DNA from: Desulfosudis oleivorans | Lineage (GTDB): Bacteria; Desulfobacterota; Desulfobacteria; Desulfobacterales; SURF-7 | Direction of reading: 5' to 3' | DNA: 64,000 nucleotides | Assembly (NCBI GenBank): GCA_020723325.1 | Contig: DYJD01000026.1 | Coordinates: 1-64,000, forward strand | In this document: in pieces, positions 1-8,877 of the stretch | Position numbering within the stretch: position 1 is the stretch's first letter | Layout: each line of letters begins with the position of its first letter | Translations under genes and position numbers: made by a program | Notes under the pieces: model-generated | The model's database searches: none | Seen by the model: only the letters and a program-made list of their open reading frames with translations | Told to the model about the DNA's origin: nothing

Positions 1-35
1 CCGATCCCGATACCGACCCCGACCCCGAAAAAAAA
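1..35 (-). repeat. Copy 1 of a dispersed TCGGTATCGG-type repeat
   Basis: Read on the minus strand, this is a T-run, then CGGGGTCGGGGTCGG, then TATCGGGATCGG. The same pattern recurs on the plus strand at 6903-6926 and 34084-34130. This copy is cut by the window edge. All three lie in intergenic DNA. Confidence 0.6.
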
Positions 36-93
36 CTACATGCGATTGCCCTGGGGGAGCCGGCAGGGGATGCTTGTTTATTGCGCACGGTAA

Positions 94-113
94 GGGCGAA
101 AAATTTTTCGCCC
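94..113. repeat. Perfect palindrome downstream of recD2
   Basis: GGGCGAAAAATTTTTCGCCC is a perfect 20-base palindrome lying about 65 bases past the recD2 stop. It could act as a terminator in either direction, but it has no loop bases and no separate T-run beyond the stem. The rest of 36-179 is AT-rich with repeated TTAAC words at about 150-190 and holds no gene that I can see. Confidence 0.4.
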
Positions 114-179
114 CTAGGGTCGACCTATATTCCCACTTGCTGTTTTTTTCATTAACAATTAACCGTTAACAATTGATTA

Positions 180-2669
180 TTAACCATTAAAAACCAATAG
201 CTCCTGCAAGGCCGTCTGGCGTTTGCTGGTGTCCTGGTTTTTCACGGCCATGGCCAGGGCCTTGCGCGTGCCCACAAAAACAGCCAGTTTGCGGGCGCGG
301 GTCAGGCCGGTGTAGATGAGGTTTTTAAAGAGCATGTTGAAATGCTGGCTGAGCACCGGGATGATCACCGCGGTAAATTCACTGCCCTGGGATTTATGCA
401 CGGTGACGGCATAGGCCAGATCCAGTTCCATGATGTCGTCCCGTTGATAAAGGACCTCACGATTGTCCGGGTAAAAGGCCACCACGCAGGTTAGTTCCTC
501 ATTGTCGATTTGCCGGATCCGGCCGATGTCGCCGTTGAACACACCCAGATCGTAATTGTTGCGGCGATGGATGACCCGGTCGCCTTCCCGGAAAATCCTT
601 TCCCCCACCCGCAGTTGGCGTTTGCCTTCAGTAGGAGGGTTGGCCGCTTCCTGAATCACGGCATTCAAATTCAGTGTGCCGAGGCTGCCGCGGGTCATGG
701 GCGCCAGAATCTGGATCTCAGAGTCTTTACCGAAATATTTGGGTATCCATTCCAGATAGAGTTTCCGGACAATATCCACGGCTGTCAGACCATAGTGCAA
801 GGAAGACCAGGGGTGGACTTTTTTCAAAACCGCGCTCAGTTCTTCAATGGGATTGCCGGCCTGGAGAAGGGCCTCCAGATTCACATGCTGGAATTTTTTA
901 GGGATGACCAGTTCGGTCTCATAGGGGCTTACAGCCTCACCGACCCGGAACTCATAGAGGTCGGCCGTATTTTCCGTTTCCAGGGCCGCGGTTTTCAGGC
1001 TGTAAAAGCGTTTGACCCGGGCTATGAAGCCTAACTGTTCCTGGGTGGCCTCGTCCGCATCCAGAAAAAGACAATCGCAGCCATTGCTCCAGATTTCCGG
1101 TTTTTTAAAGGGCGAATCAATGCGGGGCAAATCTCCCCGGTTGATCTGGTGGGCATATTGAATGATCAAGGATTGCTCGGCCTGCCGGAAAATACGGGTC
1201 AGGTGGAAACACGGCACCTGGCCGGAAGCAATCAGGTCTTTCAGGACATTGCCGGCGCCCACCGAGGGAAGTTGGTCGGCGTCGCCGATGAACAGGACCC
1301 GGCCGTGGGCCGGGACGGCCTTGAGCAAAGCGGCTGTAAGGCTGATGTCCAGCATGGAGCATTCGTCCACGATGAGAAAATCCAGGGCCAGGGGGCTGTC
1401 TTCATTTTTGTTAAAGCGGCCCTGGTGCCATTCCAGCAAGCGATGGATGGTTTTGGCTTCTTTGCCGATGACATCGGTCATGCGTTGGGCCGCCCGGCCG
1501 GTGGGGGCGGCCAGCAACACCTTCAGCTTCATGGCTTCCAGCAGTTTGACCAGCACCAGGGTGGTGGTGGTCTTGCCCACCCCGGGGCCACCGGTGAGAA
1601 TGGCGAATTGACAGCCGACAATGCGGTTGACGGCTTCGGCTTGTTCCACACTCAAGGCGATCCCATTGGCCCGGCAGTAAAGGTTGATCCAGCGTTGAAT
1701 CCGCTCTTGATCAACCGGGATAGTACTGTTCATGCCGCTGATTCTTTGGGCCACATACAATTCATCGAAATACAGGCTCTTGGAATAGTAGCAGGGCTCG
1801 CCGCGGCCTTGGGCCACGGCCGGCCGGCGGACCATGAGCAGACCGTCCTTTTCCATCTGTTGGAGCAAATCAGTAAGTTGCTGGGCAAGGTCCAAACCCA
1901 GCAGCTCCCCTGCCTGGGCGGCGATCTGGGATTCGGTCAGGTAGCAGTGCCCCAGTTGGCGGCTGGCGGCCAGCACATGCTTGATGCCGGCCATGATCCT
2001 TTGGGGGCTGTCCGGGCCGAAGCCGATGCTGAGGGCCACCTTATCCGCGGAAAAAAAGCCGATGCCGTAAAAATCATTGGCCAGCCGGTAAGGATCGGCG
2101 GTCACATAGGCAATGGCATTGTCGCCGTATTCCTTATAGATCCGCACGGCATAAAGGGTGCTGATGCCGTGGGACTGGAGGAACATCATCACTTCCCGGA
2201 CAGCGCGATGCTCGGCCCAGGCAGCACTGATCATGAGCAGTTTCTTATGGGCAATGCCGGGCACTTCCGTGAGCCGTGCAATATCGCCTTCAAATATGTC
2301 AAGGGTTTTTTTGCCGAAATGTTTGACGATCTTGGTGGCGGTCTTGGGTCCCACGCCTTTAATGAGCCCGGAGCCCAGGTATTTTTCAAGGGCGGCGCTG
2401 GTGGCCGGCTTTTTTTCCACGGCGCTGGTGGAATGAAACTGGCGGCCGTGCCTGGGATGAATGCTCCAGGCCCCGTGAAATTCCATGGTGGCGCCGGCAA
2501 AGACTTTCATCTGGTGGACGATGACGGTTTCCTGCTGATGGGGGTTGTTGAAGGGCGACACGCGCAACACCGACCAGCCGTTTTCGGCATTATGATAGGT
2601 GACCCGGTTGACGATCCCCCGCAGGGTTTCCGTGATCACGCCGGTTTTGATGAGGGCCTGCTGTTCCAT
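180..2669 (-). CDS. recD2: RecD2-type ATP-dependent DNA helicase
   Basis: Superfamily 1B 5'-3' helicase of the RecD2/TraA family (829 aa), acting on DNA ends in the cytoplasm outside a RecBCD complex. Visible parts in order: an N-terminal OB-like segment; tandem helix-hairpin-helix motifs (GSGLIKGVGPKTA at about 100-140); Walker A GGPGVGKTTTT at about 357-367; Walker B LIVDECSML; motif III LFIGDADQLPSVGAG; motif IV LTRIFRQ; and the C-terminal UvrD-like motif AVTVHKSQGSEF. Residues about 545-620 are an insertion relative to the usual family length of about 720-750 aa. I chose the ATG at 2669, which lies just after the porin stop. A TTG at 2702 would lengthen the protein by 11 residues and overlap that gene. 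No strong ribosome site is visible, so coupling to the upstream gene is likely. Confidence 0.93.
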   Translation of the reverse strand: MEQQALIKTGVITETLRGIVNRVTYHNAENGWSVLRVSPFNNPHQQETVIVHQMKVFAGATMEFHGAWSIHPRHGRQFHSTSAVEKKPATSAALEKYLGSGLIKGVGPKTATKIVKHFGKKTLDIFEGDIARLTEVPGIAHKKLLMISAAWAEHRAVREVMMFLQSHGISTLYAVRIYKEYGDNAIAYVTADPYRLANDFYGIGFFSADKVALSIGFGPDSPQRIMAGIKHVLAASRQLGHCYLTESQIAAQAGELLGLDLAQQLTDLLQQMEKDGLLMVRRPAVAQGRGEPCYYSKSLYFDELYVAQRISGMNSTIPVDQERIQRWINLYCRANGIALSVEQAEAVNRIVGCQFAILTGGPGVGKTTTTLVLVKLLEAMKLKVLLAAPTGRAAQRMTDVIGKEAKTIHRLLEWHQGRFNKNEDSPLALDFLIVDECSMLDISLTAALLKAVPAHGRVLFIGDADQLPSVGAGNVLKDLIASGQVPCFHLTRIFRQAEQSLIIQYAHQINRGDLPRIDSPFKKPEIWSNGCDCLFLDADEATQEQLGFIARVKRFYSLKTAALETENTADLYEFRVGEAVSPYETELVIPKKFQHVNLEALLQAGNPIEELSAVLKKVHPWSSLHYGLTAVDIVRKLYLEWIPKYFGKDSEIQILAPMTRGSLGTLNLNAVIQEAANPPTEGKRQLRVGERIFREGDRVIHRRNNYDLGVFNGDIGRIRQIDNEELTCVVAFYPDNREVLYQRDDIMELDLAYAVTVHKSQGSEFTAVIIPVLSQHFNMLFKNLIYTGLTRARKLAVFVGTRKALAMAVKNQDTSKRQTALQELLVFNG

Positions 2670-2673
2670 GGAA

Positions 2674-3891
2674 TCAAAAGGAAAAGGTGATTTTGGCGGC
2701 AAACAGAAACCAGTGGGGATTGGTGCCGAAGCCGTCGGGATTATCGGCGTTGAGCAGAATGGCGCTGCCGTTCATGAGATGGCCTTCCATTTTAATGGTC
2801 CAATATTCATTCAAGTCAAGGCGGGCGGAAAGGCAGGCGTCTTTGAGCCAGGCCCGGTGAAAGAACTCCTGGGTGCGGCCCTCCCGGTCAAAATCATCCG
2901 GGAAGTATTCGGCATAGTAACAGCCGGCTTCAAATGCCGAAGCCAGCCGGTAGGTGGCGCTGCCGTAATACCCTTGGGTATAGAATTCGGGGACAAAGCC
3001 GGGGGCCAGGGGCAAGAGACGCCGGTTGGTGGGAAAAATTTTCCAGTATATTCGCATATACTCCGCGGCCAGGATCAGGTTTTCAAAAGTGTATTCAGCC
3101 GAAAGGGTATAGGATTCGGCATCCAGGGAAAAATCCGTATCAATGGGCAGCCGGCGGGTGTCCATGTCGGCTTTAAAGGCCAGGGACCAGAAGGAACAAC
3201 CCAGCCGCAGGCTTTCCAGGGGCGTCAGCCATTGCAGACTGGCCACATGCCCGTGTTCCACATGGATTTTTTCAGCCGAAGTGGGAAGATCGCGGGGCAC
3301 CTGGTCGTTGAAATGCAAGGCCGGGCCGCTATGGCTGTCGATCTCCACTGTCCCGGTCTGGGCCCGGTAGGAAATGCGGCCGAATTTCATCAAGGGAAAG
3401 TTGCCGAAGATCCCCACACCCTTATTGGCGGCGATCACATCCCGCCAGGATTCGTTATACACACTTTGGGGCAGGAAAATATTGGTTCTGAGCATGTCCA
3501 CATCCCTGGTTTCATTATAGAGCCCATGGGGGACCTTGATTTTTCCGGCGGAGAAACCCAGCCAGTCCCGCCAGCGGTATTCGGCCACGGCCCAATCCAG
3601 AAAGACCTGGTCGTTTCCGATCTGACCCAAATCCCGGGCAAAAAGCTGAAGACCCAGGCGCAGGTGGTGTGCGGGCATGTGGGTGATGAAATTGATGCCC
3701 ATTTCATTCAGTTCAAAGGTGCCCTGGCTGGTTTCCGCAAAAAAATTTCTGCTGGAACTTTGCATGTATCCTTGGGAGACGAAACCATGAATGGCCACGG
3801 CGCCGGGCTCCAATATTTCCGCATTTGCGACGGTATTTGCGACCATCATGACGGCCGTTATCAGCATGCTCCGTAGCAATATTCGTATCAT
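2674..3891 (-). CDS. Outer-membrane porin-like beta-barrel protein
   Basis: 405 aa with a Sec signal peptide (hydrophobic ITAVMMVANTVANA, cleavage near residue 24). The mature protein is rich in alternating aromatic and polar strands and ends in Phe (ITFSF), the usual C-terminal signal for outer-membrane barrels. It resembles the porins with no sequenced substrate that occur with sensor genes in Desulfobacterota; I cannot name a substrate. ATG at 3891 follows AAGGAGATGAAGGC. It is the third gene of the run kinase, binding protein, porin, all on the minus strand with gaps of about 12 bases or less, so it probably shares their transcript and may admit the ligand that the upstream proteins sense. 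The outer-membrane barrel call is firm; the transport role is inference. Confidence 0.7.
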   Translation of the reverse strand: MIRILLRSMLITAVMMVANTVANAEILEPGAVAIHGFVSQGYMQSSSRNFFAETSQGTFELNEMGINFITHMPAHHLRLGLQLFARDLGQIGNDQVFLDWAVAEYRWRDWLGFSAGKIKVPHGLYNETRDVDMLRTNIFLPQSVYNESWRDVIAANKGVGIFGNFPLMKFGRISYRAQTGTVEIDSHSGPALHFNDQVPRDLPTSAEKIHVEHGHVASLQWLTPLESLRLGCSFWSLAFKADMDTRRLPIDTDFSLDAESYTLSAEYTFENLILAAEYMRIYWKIFPTNRRLLPLAPGFVPEFYTQGYYGSATYRLASAFEAGCYYAEYFPDDFDREGRTQEFFHRAWLKDACLSARLDLNEYWTIKMEGHLMNGSAILLNADNPDGFGTNPHWFLFAAKITFSF

Positions 3892-3903
3892 GCCTTCATC
3901 TCC

Positions 3904-4383
3904 TTATTCATCTTCTAAGATCCGGATGCGCTTGACCCCCGCCAGCTTGGCCAGCCTGGACACATACCCGACGGCGCCCGGGGTTTTTTCCACAAAGGTG
4001 ATCACATCCGCTTCGGTCTTTAAAGTGGTGGGCGGGAATCCGCGTCCTGAAAAGACCAGTTTTTTCCAATAGCGGCTGTACTGGACCGGGGTCTTGCGCA
4101 GGTATTGCTTCACAAAGGTTTCATGAAGTTCGCCACCGTTCTGCAGGACAAAAAGTATGGGCTGGTTTTCCGGCCAAAGGGTGCGTTCGCCTTTAAAAAT
4201 CAGTTTTAAATCGGTTTTGCTGAGATTGTCCACCGGCAGGGTTTTGTGTCCGATAATCACAATGGGCTCAGTCCCGGGTTCTGCGGCAATGTCCGAAAAC
4301 GGGGAGGCGGTGAGGACCGCGGCCAGGGTGCAAAACAGCAGCCGAAAAATAGGGCTGTCCATAAAATGCCCCATGAATTTCAT
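3904..4383 (-). CDS. Small phosphate-binding-protein-like periplasmic protein
   Basis: 159 aa, exported (hydrophobic FRLLFCTLAAVLTASPF near the N terminus). The mature part matches the compact PstS-like family usually annotated as phosphate ABC transporter substrate-binding protein. Family hallmarks visible are a start like IVIIGHKTLPVDNLSKTDLK, then IFKGERTLWP, a central SRYWKKLVFSGRGFPP, and a closing TPGAVGYVSR. No ABC permease or ATPase genes are nearby, so a sensory or scavenging role is more likely than classical uptake. The ATG at 4383 overlaps the kinase stop as ATGA and is preceded by AAGGACTCGGA. Translational coupling to the kinase suggests that this protein presents its ligand to that pathway; this is inference. 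Confidence 0.75.
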   Translation of the reverse strand: MKFMGHFMDSPIFRLLFCTLAAVLTASPFSDIAAEPGTEPIVIIGHKTLPVDNLSKTDLKLIFKGERTLWPENQPILFVLQNGGELHETFVKQYLRKTPVQYSRYWKKLVFSGRGFPPTTLKTEADVITFVEKTPGAVGYVSRLAKLAGVKRIRILEDE

Positions 4384-6719
4384 TCCGAGTCCTTGGCAAG
4401 GGACTGCCGGCTTTGCCATGTCTCGATTTTTTGAAGCAGTTCTTGGGGGTTGATGGGTTTGGTCAAATAATCATCCATGCCGGCTTCCATGCAGATTTCC
4501 CGGGCTCCTTTCATGGCATGGGCGGTCAGTGCGATAATCGGAATGCTGCCAAGCGGGGCAGTGAGCTTGCGGATTTCTTTGGTGGCCGTGAACCCGTCCA
4601 TCTCCGGCATTTGAACATCCATGAGCACAAGCTGAAATGTCCCGGCCTGAAGGGCGGACAAGGCTTCTTTGCCGTTGAAAACCGCCTCGGCCGCATACCC
4701 CATTTTGGAAAGCATCATGAGAACCACTTTTTGGTTGATGGAATTATCCTCGGCCAGTAAAATCCGAATCCCCTTTTTCTGGTTTTCCTTGAGGGCATGG
4801 CGGGTTATCAGGGGCGTGGCCTTGCCGGTGGGATCGATTTTGCGCAGGCCCATGGCCAGGGCCAGGCATTCCCGCAGTTGATTGTACTTGATGGGTTTGG
4901 TGAGATAGGCAGCATAGCCGTTTTGCCGCAAGCGGGCGCCGTCGCCGCGTTCACCGGCGGAGACCATGGCAATGAGAATGGTTTCCGCAAGGGCGGGATC
5001 AGCCTTGATGCTCCGGCCGAGGCGCTCGGCTTCTTCATCGGCCGTGAGCGCGGAAACAACGACCATGTCAAAGGGGCGGTGCCGGGCCTGGGCTTCCCGG
5101 AGTTTGGCAACAACCGCGGCTGCATCCGCAATGGTTTCACAACAACAGCCCCAGTTTTCCAGGTAATGGCAAAGGACGCGCCGGCTGGGGGTGTCGGCCT
5201 CAGCCAGTAAAATCAGTTTGTCCCGGATACTTTCCATGGGTACGGATTGTCTTTTTTGGGTGTCGCTTTGTTTTTTCTGCACCACCGTAAACCAGAAGAC
5301 GGCACCTTCCCCTGGCCGGCTTTCCACGCCGATTTTCCCGCCCATTAATTCCACCAGATTCTTGGAAATGGCTAGTCCCAAGCCGGTCCCGCCGTATTTG
5401 CGGGTAATGGAGCTGTCCGCCTGGGAAAAAGACTGAAACAGGTACTGCATGCGATCAGGAGGAATGCCGATGCCGGTGTCTTTTACGGTAAAGCGCAGGC
5501 ATGCGCCGGATTCGTCTTCTTGTTCCAGGACCACCTGGATGATGACTTCCCCTTGCTCGGTGAACTTAATGGCATTGTTGGCCAGGTTGATGACCACCTG
5601 ACGCAAGCGCCCGGGATCACCCTGCAGTAAAGAGGGAACATCGTGATGGATCCAGCAGGCAAATTCCAGCTTTTTTTCCTGGGTTTTAATCGAGAGGATA
5701 TCGCTGACCTCATCCAGCATGGTTCTGATGTCAAAGTCAATGCATTCCATGTCCAGCTTGCCGGCCTCGATCTTGGAAAAATCCAGAACGTCGTTGATTA
5801 CAGTGAGCAAGGCATTGGCGCTTGCGCGGATGGTCTCGGCAAAATCCTTCTGCTCGGTGGTCAATTCCGTGCTTAGCAGTAAATCGGTCATGCCGATGAC
5901 GCCGTTCATGGGTGTGCGGATTTCATGGCTCATATTGGCCAGGAAAACACTCTTGGTGCGATTGGCGGCTTCCGCATCCTCATAAGCCTTTTTCAAGATC
6001 TGATTGGTGTCGGCCAGCATTTCAGAGGCAGCTTCGGCCCTGAATTTTTCATCTTCCGCAGCGGCAATGGCTTTTTTCAGTTCCGTTTCCGTTTGTTTCA
6101 AGTTGGAAATATCCACAAAGCTGACGATCCAGTAATCCTTTTCATTGAAATTGGTTTGGGAAACCCGGCTCAGGACGGCAATATTCATACCGGCGGCGGT
6201 GGTCAACCGCAGTTCCACATCCTCATCCCGGCCCATGAGATCCGGCATCAGATGCGCGTCCAGGTCTGCTTGGTTCAGGAAGTTCTGGAAAGGGCGGCCC
6301 ACAATCCGCTCCTTGTCGGCGCCGACAATTTTCAGACTGCTTTTATTTACATCCATGATCAGTCCGTCCAGGGCGTCGATGATGAAAACACCGCTCTGGA
6401 TAGTATCTAGGATGGTATTCAAGCGCCCTTCGGACATGATCAGGGATCTTTCCATTTCACGGACGCGCACCAGCTCCCGCATCATGTTTTCGGTCATTTC
6501 CTGCAATTCCTGGGTACGCTCCTTAACCAGTTCCTCCATCCGGCCGCGCTCGAGCGCCAGCTCCTTTTTCAAAGCCTGATGTTGGGCCTGTTCCTTTTCC
6601 AGGGCCGCCGATAATTGTCGAATCCGTTCCAGGGCCGCCTGAAGGGCAGCCGGATTCTCATCAAGGGCGGGTTCCGGTAAATTGAAATCCGGCTTTATAT
6701 TTTTCCCATCAACGACCAT
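4380..6719 (-). CDS. Hybrid sensor histidine kinase (PAS, HisKA, HATPase, two receivers)
   Basis: About 779 aa, with no membrane segment visible. A Glu/Lys-rich coiled coil (about 30-100) leads into a PAS domain (about 105-225). Next come HisKA with [12 protein letters not shown] (His near residue 264), a HATPase domain with [20 protein letters not shown] and GGTGLGLAI, and two receiver domains. The second receiver is intact (ILLAEDN; phospho-acceptor Asp near 700 in [13 protein letters not shown]). The first receiver keeps the fold ([13 protein letters not shown]) but reads [12 protein letters not shown] where the Asp should be, so it is probably not phosphorylated. No DNA-binding output is present. 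I chose ATG 6719; a TTG at 6731 is possible. It is first in an operon with a binding protein and a porin. Confidence 0.9.
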   Translation of the reverse strand: MVVDGKNIKPDFNLPEPALDENPAALQAALERIRQLSAALEKEQAQHQALKKELALERGRMEELVKERTQELQEMTENMMRELVRVREMERSLIMSEGRLNTILDTIQSGVFIIDALDGLIMDVNKSSLKIVGADKERIVGRPFQNFLNQADLDAHLMPDLMGRDEDVELRLTTAAGMNIAVLSRVSQTNFNEKDYWIVSFVDISNLKQTETELKKAIAAAEDEKFRAEAASEMLADTNQILKKAYEDAEAANRTKSVFLANMSHEIRTPMNGVIGMTDLLLSTELTTEQKDFAETIRASANALLTVINDVLDFSKIEAGKLDMECIDFDIRTMLDEVSDILSIKTQEKKLEFACWIHHDVPSLLQGDPGRLRQVVINLANNAIKFTEQGEVIIQVVLEQEDESGACLRFTVKDTGIGIPPDRMQYLFQSFSQADSSITRKYGGTGLGLAISKNLVELMGGKIGVESRPGEGAVFWFTVVQKKQSDTQKRQSVPMESIRDKLILLAEADTPSRRVLCHYLENWGCCCETIADAAAVVAKLREAQARHRPFDMVVVSALTADEEAERLGRSIKADPALAETILIAMVSAGERGDGARLRQNGYAAYLTKPIKYNQLRECLALAMGLRKIDPTGKATPLITRHALKENQKKGIRILLAEDNSINQKVVLMMLSKMGYAAEAVFNGKEALSALQAGTFQLVLMDVQMPEMDGFTATKEIRKLTAPLGSIPIIALTAHAMKGAREICMEAGMDDYLTKPINPQELLQKIETWQSRQSLAKDSE

Positions 6720-7073
6720 GGATGAAAGCAACTTTCCAGAAAATTGCCGATGGATTCACCGGCAGGGTGATGAGTGTTTTTAATTTGGGGACGTTATCAG
6801 AAACGGTTCAGTTGGATATTTTGATATAACTTATCATTTTATTGTGAGAGATTCAAGAAAGGAATCAATGGCAGGGCAACCGCATGTATGAATATGTCCT
6901 ATCCTCGGGGTCGCTATCGGTATCGAATTAATTTTTAAATATAAAAGAGAAGACGTAATTGCCGTTGCCTATCCTCTTCTTTTTCGATTATTATGCAATA
7001 ATTTTCGGGAGTCGACGGCAGCCGCACTTTCAGGCAGCGGATATCCAAAAATACAAAAATTTGTGGTGAAAAA
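6720..7073. other. Intergenic region between divergent regulators, with one dispersed repeat
   Basis: AT-rich gap between the hybrid kinase (leftward) and the sigma-54 activator (rightward). It contains a copy of the dispersed repeat (6903-6926) and a loose inverted pair, AAAAGAGAAGA near 6942 and CCTCTTCTTTT near 6973. I see no gene and no convincing promoter. Confidence 0.5.
6903..6926 (+). repeat. Copy 2 of the dispersed TCGGTATCGG-type repeat
   Basis: CTCGGGGTCGCTATCGGTAT followed by CG. The core GGGGTCGCTATCGGTATCG is identical to the copy at 34092. Confidence 0.6.
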
Positions 7074-8483
7074 ATGACTGAAATCCTGCAGCCCCAATAT
7101 CCGATCCTCATCGTGGATGACAAGGAAGTCAATCTGAAATTTATTTGCAAACAGTTGCAGAAGGCCGGCATTAACAATCTGCTCACTTGTCAGGATAGCA
7201 GAAACGCCATGGATTTTTTTGATCAATATTCTATTGAAATCGCCTTGGTTGATTTGTTGATGCCCCATACTTCGGGCTATGAGCTGTTGGAAACGATCAA
7301 TCAGCGGTTCCCTGAAATTCCGGTTATTATCGTAACCGGATCTGAGGATATTGAGGATGTCGTGAAATGTATTAAATTGGGGGCGCATGATTATATCATC
7401 AAACCGGTTGCCCCCGACTTATTGGTCTCTGCCATCAGACGGGCAATGGACTTACGAAAATTGAAGCGGGAAAATGATCGGCTTCGACAGACCGGCGAAT
7501 TCAATCTTCTTAAAAATCCGGAAGCATTCAGCCACATCGTCACGCAAAATGCCCGGTTGATAGATGTCTTTAAAAATATTGAAGCCATAGCGCCCACACA
7601 CCATCCGGTATTGATTACCGGCGAGACCGGTGTGGGCAAAGAGCTGTTTGCGCGCACCATACATAAAATCAGCGACAGAAAAGGATCTCTGATATCAGTG
7701 AACGTGGCCGGGCTGGATGACGCCATGTTTTCAGATACCCTTTTCGGCCATGCAAAGGGCGCGTTTACCGGCGCAAATCAGACTCGCCGCGGGCTGATCG
7801 AAAGAGCGAAAGGCGGCACTATTTTTCTTGATGAAATCGGCGACCTCAGTATGAAATCACAGGTGAAGCTGTTGCGACTTCTTCAGGAAGGCGAATACTT
7901 GCCCTTGGGGCTTGATAAACCCCAAAAGACAGATGCGCGGATAATAGCCGCCACCAATAAAAATCTTTGGAAACTTCAGGAAGAGTATCGGTTTCGCGAA
8001 GACTTAAATTACAGGTTGCGTTTTCATCACATTCACATCCCGCCGCTTCGAAAACGGCTGGAAGACCTGCCCTTGCTAGTGGATTTTTTCCTGGAAAAGG
8101 CTTCCAAAGAGCAGAATAAAAAAAAGCCTTCCCTACCAAAGGAATTGTTTACCCTCTTGGAAACCTACTCCTTCCCAGGCAATGTAAGGGAATTACAAGC
8201 CATGGTTGTCAATGCCGTCAGCCGGCATAAATCAAAAATGCTGTCACTGGATGTATTCAGGTCAGCGATACATCCCAAATCAGACGATGGCGCTTCATCA
8301 GCACAACAACCGAATCAGGATAATGGTCACCTCCTGACATTTCACACGAATATTCCGACTATCAGGCAGGCGACCCGGTTGCTGGTGGCCGAGGCCATGA
8401 AAAGAGCCAAAAACAACCAATCGATAGCAGCCAAAATACTGGGCATTTCCCAGCCGGCTTTGAGCAGGCGCCTTAAAAATTGA
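7074..8483 (+). CDS. NtrC-family sigma-54 response regulator, likely activator of the Rhs gene
   Basis: 469 aa. An N-terminal receiver (LIVDDKEVNLKF; phospho-acceptor Asp60 in LVDLLMPHTSG) is followed by an AAA+ domain with Walker A GETGVGKE (about 183-190), the sigma-54 contact loop GAFTGA (229-234), Walker [14 protein letters not shown] and the arginine-finger region FREDLNYRLRF. A C-terminal Fis-type helix-turn-helix ends SIAAKILGISQPALSRRLKN. All parts are intact. ATG 7074 is preceded only by a weak GTGGTG. No histidine kinase is adjacent on this strand; the hybrid kinase across the intergenic gap is a possible but unproven partner. About 250 bases past its stop is a near-consensus sigma-54 promoter facing the Rhs gene, so local control is the simplest reading. 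Confidence 0.95.
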   Translation: MTEILQPQYPILIVDDKEVNLKFICKQLQKAGINNLLTCQDSRNAMDFFDQYSIEIALVDLLMPHTSGYELLETINQRFPEIPVIIVTGSEDIEDVVKCIKLGAHDYIIKPVAPDLLVSAIRRAMDLRKLKRENDRLRQTGEFNLLKNPEAFSHIVTQNARLIDVFKNIEAIAPTHHPVLITGETGVGKELFARTIHKISDRKGSLISVNVAGLDDAMFSDTLFGHAKGAFTGANQTRRGLIERAKGGTIFLDEIGDLSMKSQVKLLRLLQEGEYLPLGLDKPQKTDARIIAATNKNLWKLQEEYRFREDLNYRLRFHHIHIPPLRKRLEDLPLLVDFFLEKASKEQNKKKPSLPKELFTLLETYSFPGNVRELQAMVVNAVSRHKSKMLSLDVFRSAIHPKSDDGASSAQQPNQDNGHLLTFHTNIPTIRQATRLLVAEAMKRAKNNQSIAAKILGISQPALSRRLKN

Positions 8484-8566
8484 TCAGCGCAAAACTCATC
8501 TTTATTCCGCATTGATTTCTCCCGAATCGAGCCCAAAACCAATAAAACAAATATTATAATTATGCG

Positions 8567-8725
8567 TTTTGTTATAAATGCCGATAACGCATTTATTTAT
8601 TAAGACAAAATGTGTCAATAATTGCCTTTTTCATGCATTTCAATAATTTTTGTTATAATGGTTTCGTCAGTAAAATTTTTCCATTTTTTGCGATATTTAT
8701 TAGTTATAACAAATAGTTGTCTTAA
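8567..8725. promoter_or_regulatory. Repeated motifs upstream of the sigma-54 promoter, candidate activator sites
   Basis: Two word families recur here. TTTTGTTATAA occurs directly at 8567-8577 and 8648-8658, and its inverse TTATAACAAA lies at 8704-8713. TTAAGACAA at 8600-8608 is mirrored by TTGTCTTAA at 8717-8725. The last copies lie 12-24 bases or more upstream of the -24 element, the earliest about 170 bases upstream. Binding by the product of the gene ending at 8483 is inference. Confidence 0.45.
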
Positions 8726-8736
8726 CAATGCGTATT

Positions 8737-8752
8737 TGGCATAAGGATTGCT
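8737..8752 (+). promoter_or_regulatory. Sigma-54 (-24/-12) promoter of the Rhs gene
   Basis: TGGCAT, five bases (AAGGA), then TTGCT. This matches the TGGCAC-N5-TTGCW consensus with one mismatch and the required ten bases between GG and GC. Transcription would begin near 8763, giving a leader of about 115 bases to the ATG at 8878. It fits the sigma-54 activator encoded immediately upstream. Confidence 0.75.
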
Positions 8753-8877
8753 GATATATCAGCCAGTGTTTGAGAACAACGTCATTGGGAATGATGAGAA
8801 GCAGCAAATCATTTTCGGTCATGTTTTTATATTAGAATGTATTACAAAAATATTGTGAGAAATTGGGGGATACTTAC

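Noticed and set aside
1149-2690. Long plus-strand open frame opposite recD2
   Set aside because: It is the antisense shadow of a clear helicase gene; the same holds for other long antisense frames such as 40904-42091 and 62859-63986.
6869-6884. A sigma-54-like site (TGGCAG then CCGCA) before the activator gene
   Set aside because: Spacing is right but the TT of the -12 element is CC, and the downstream leader is long; too weak to call.
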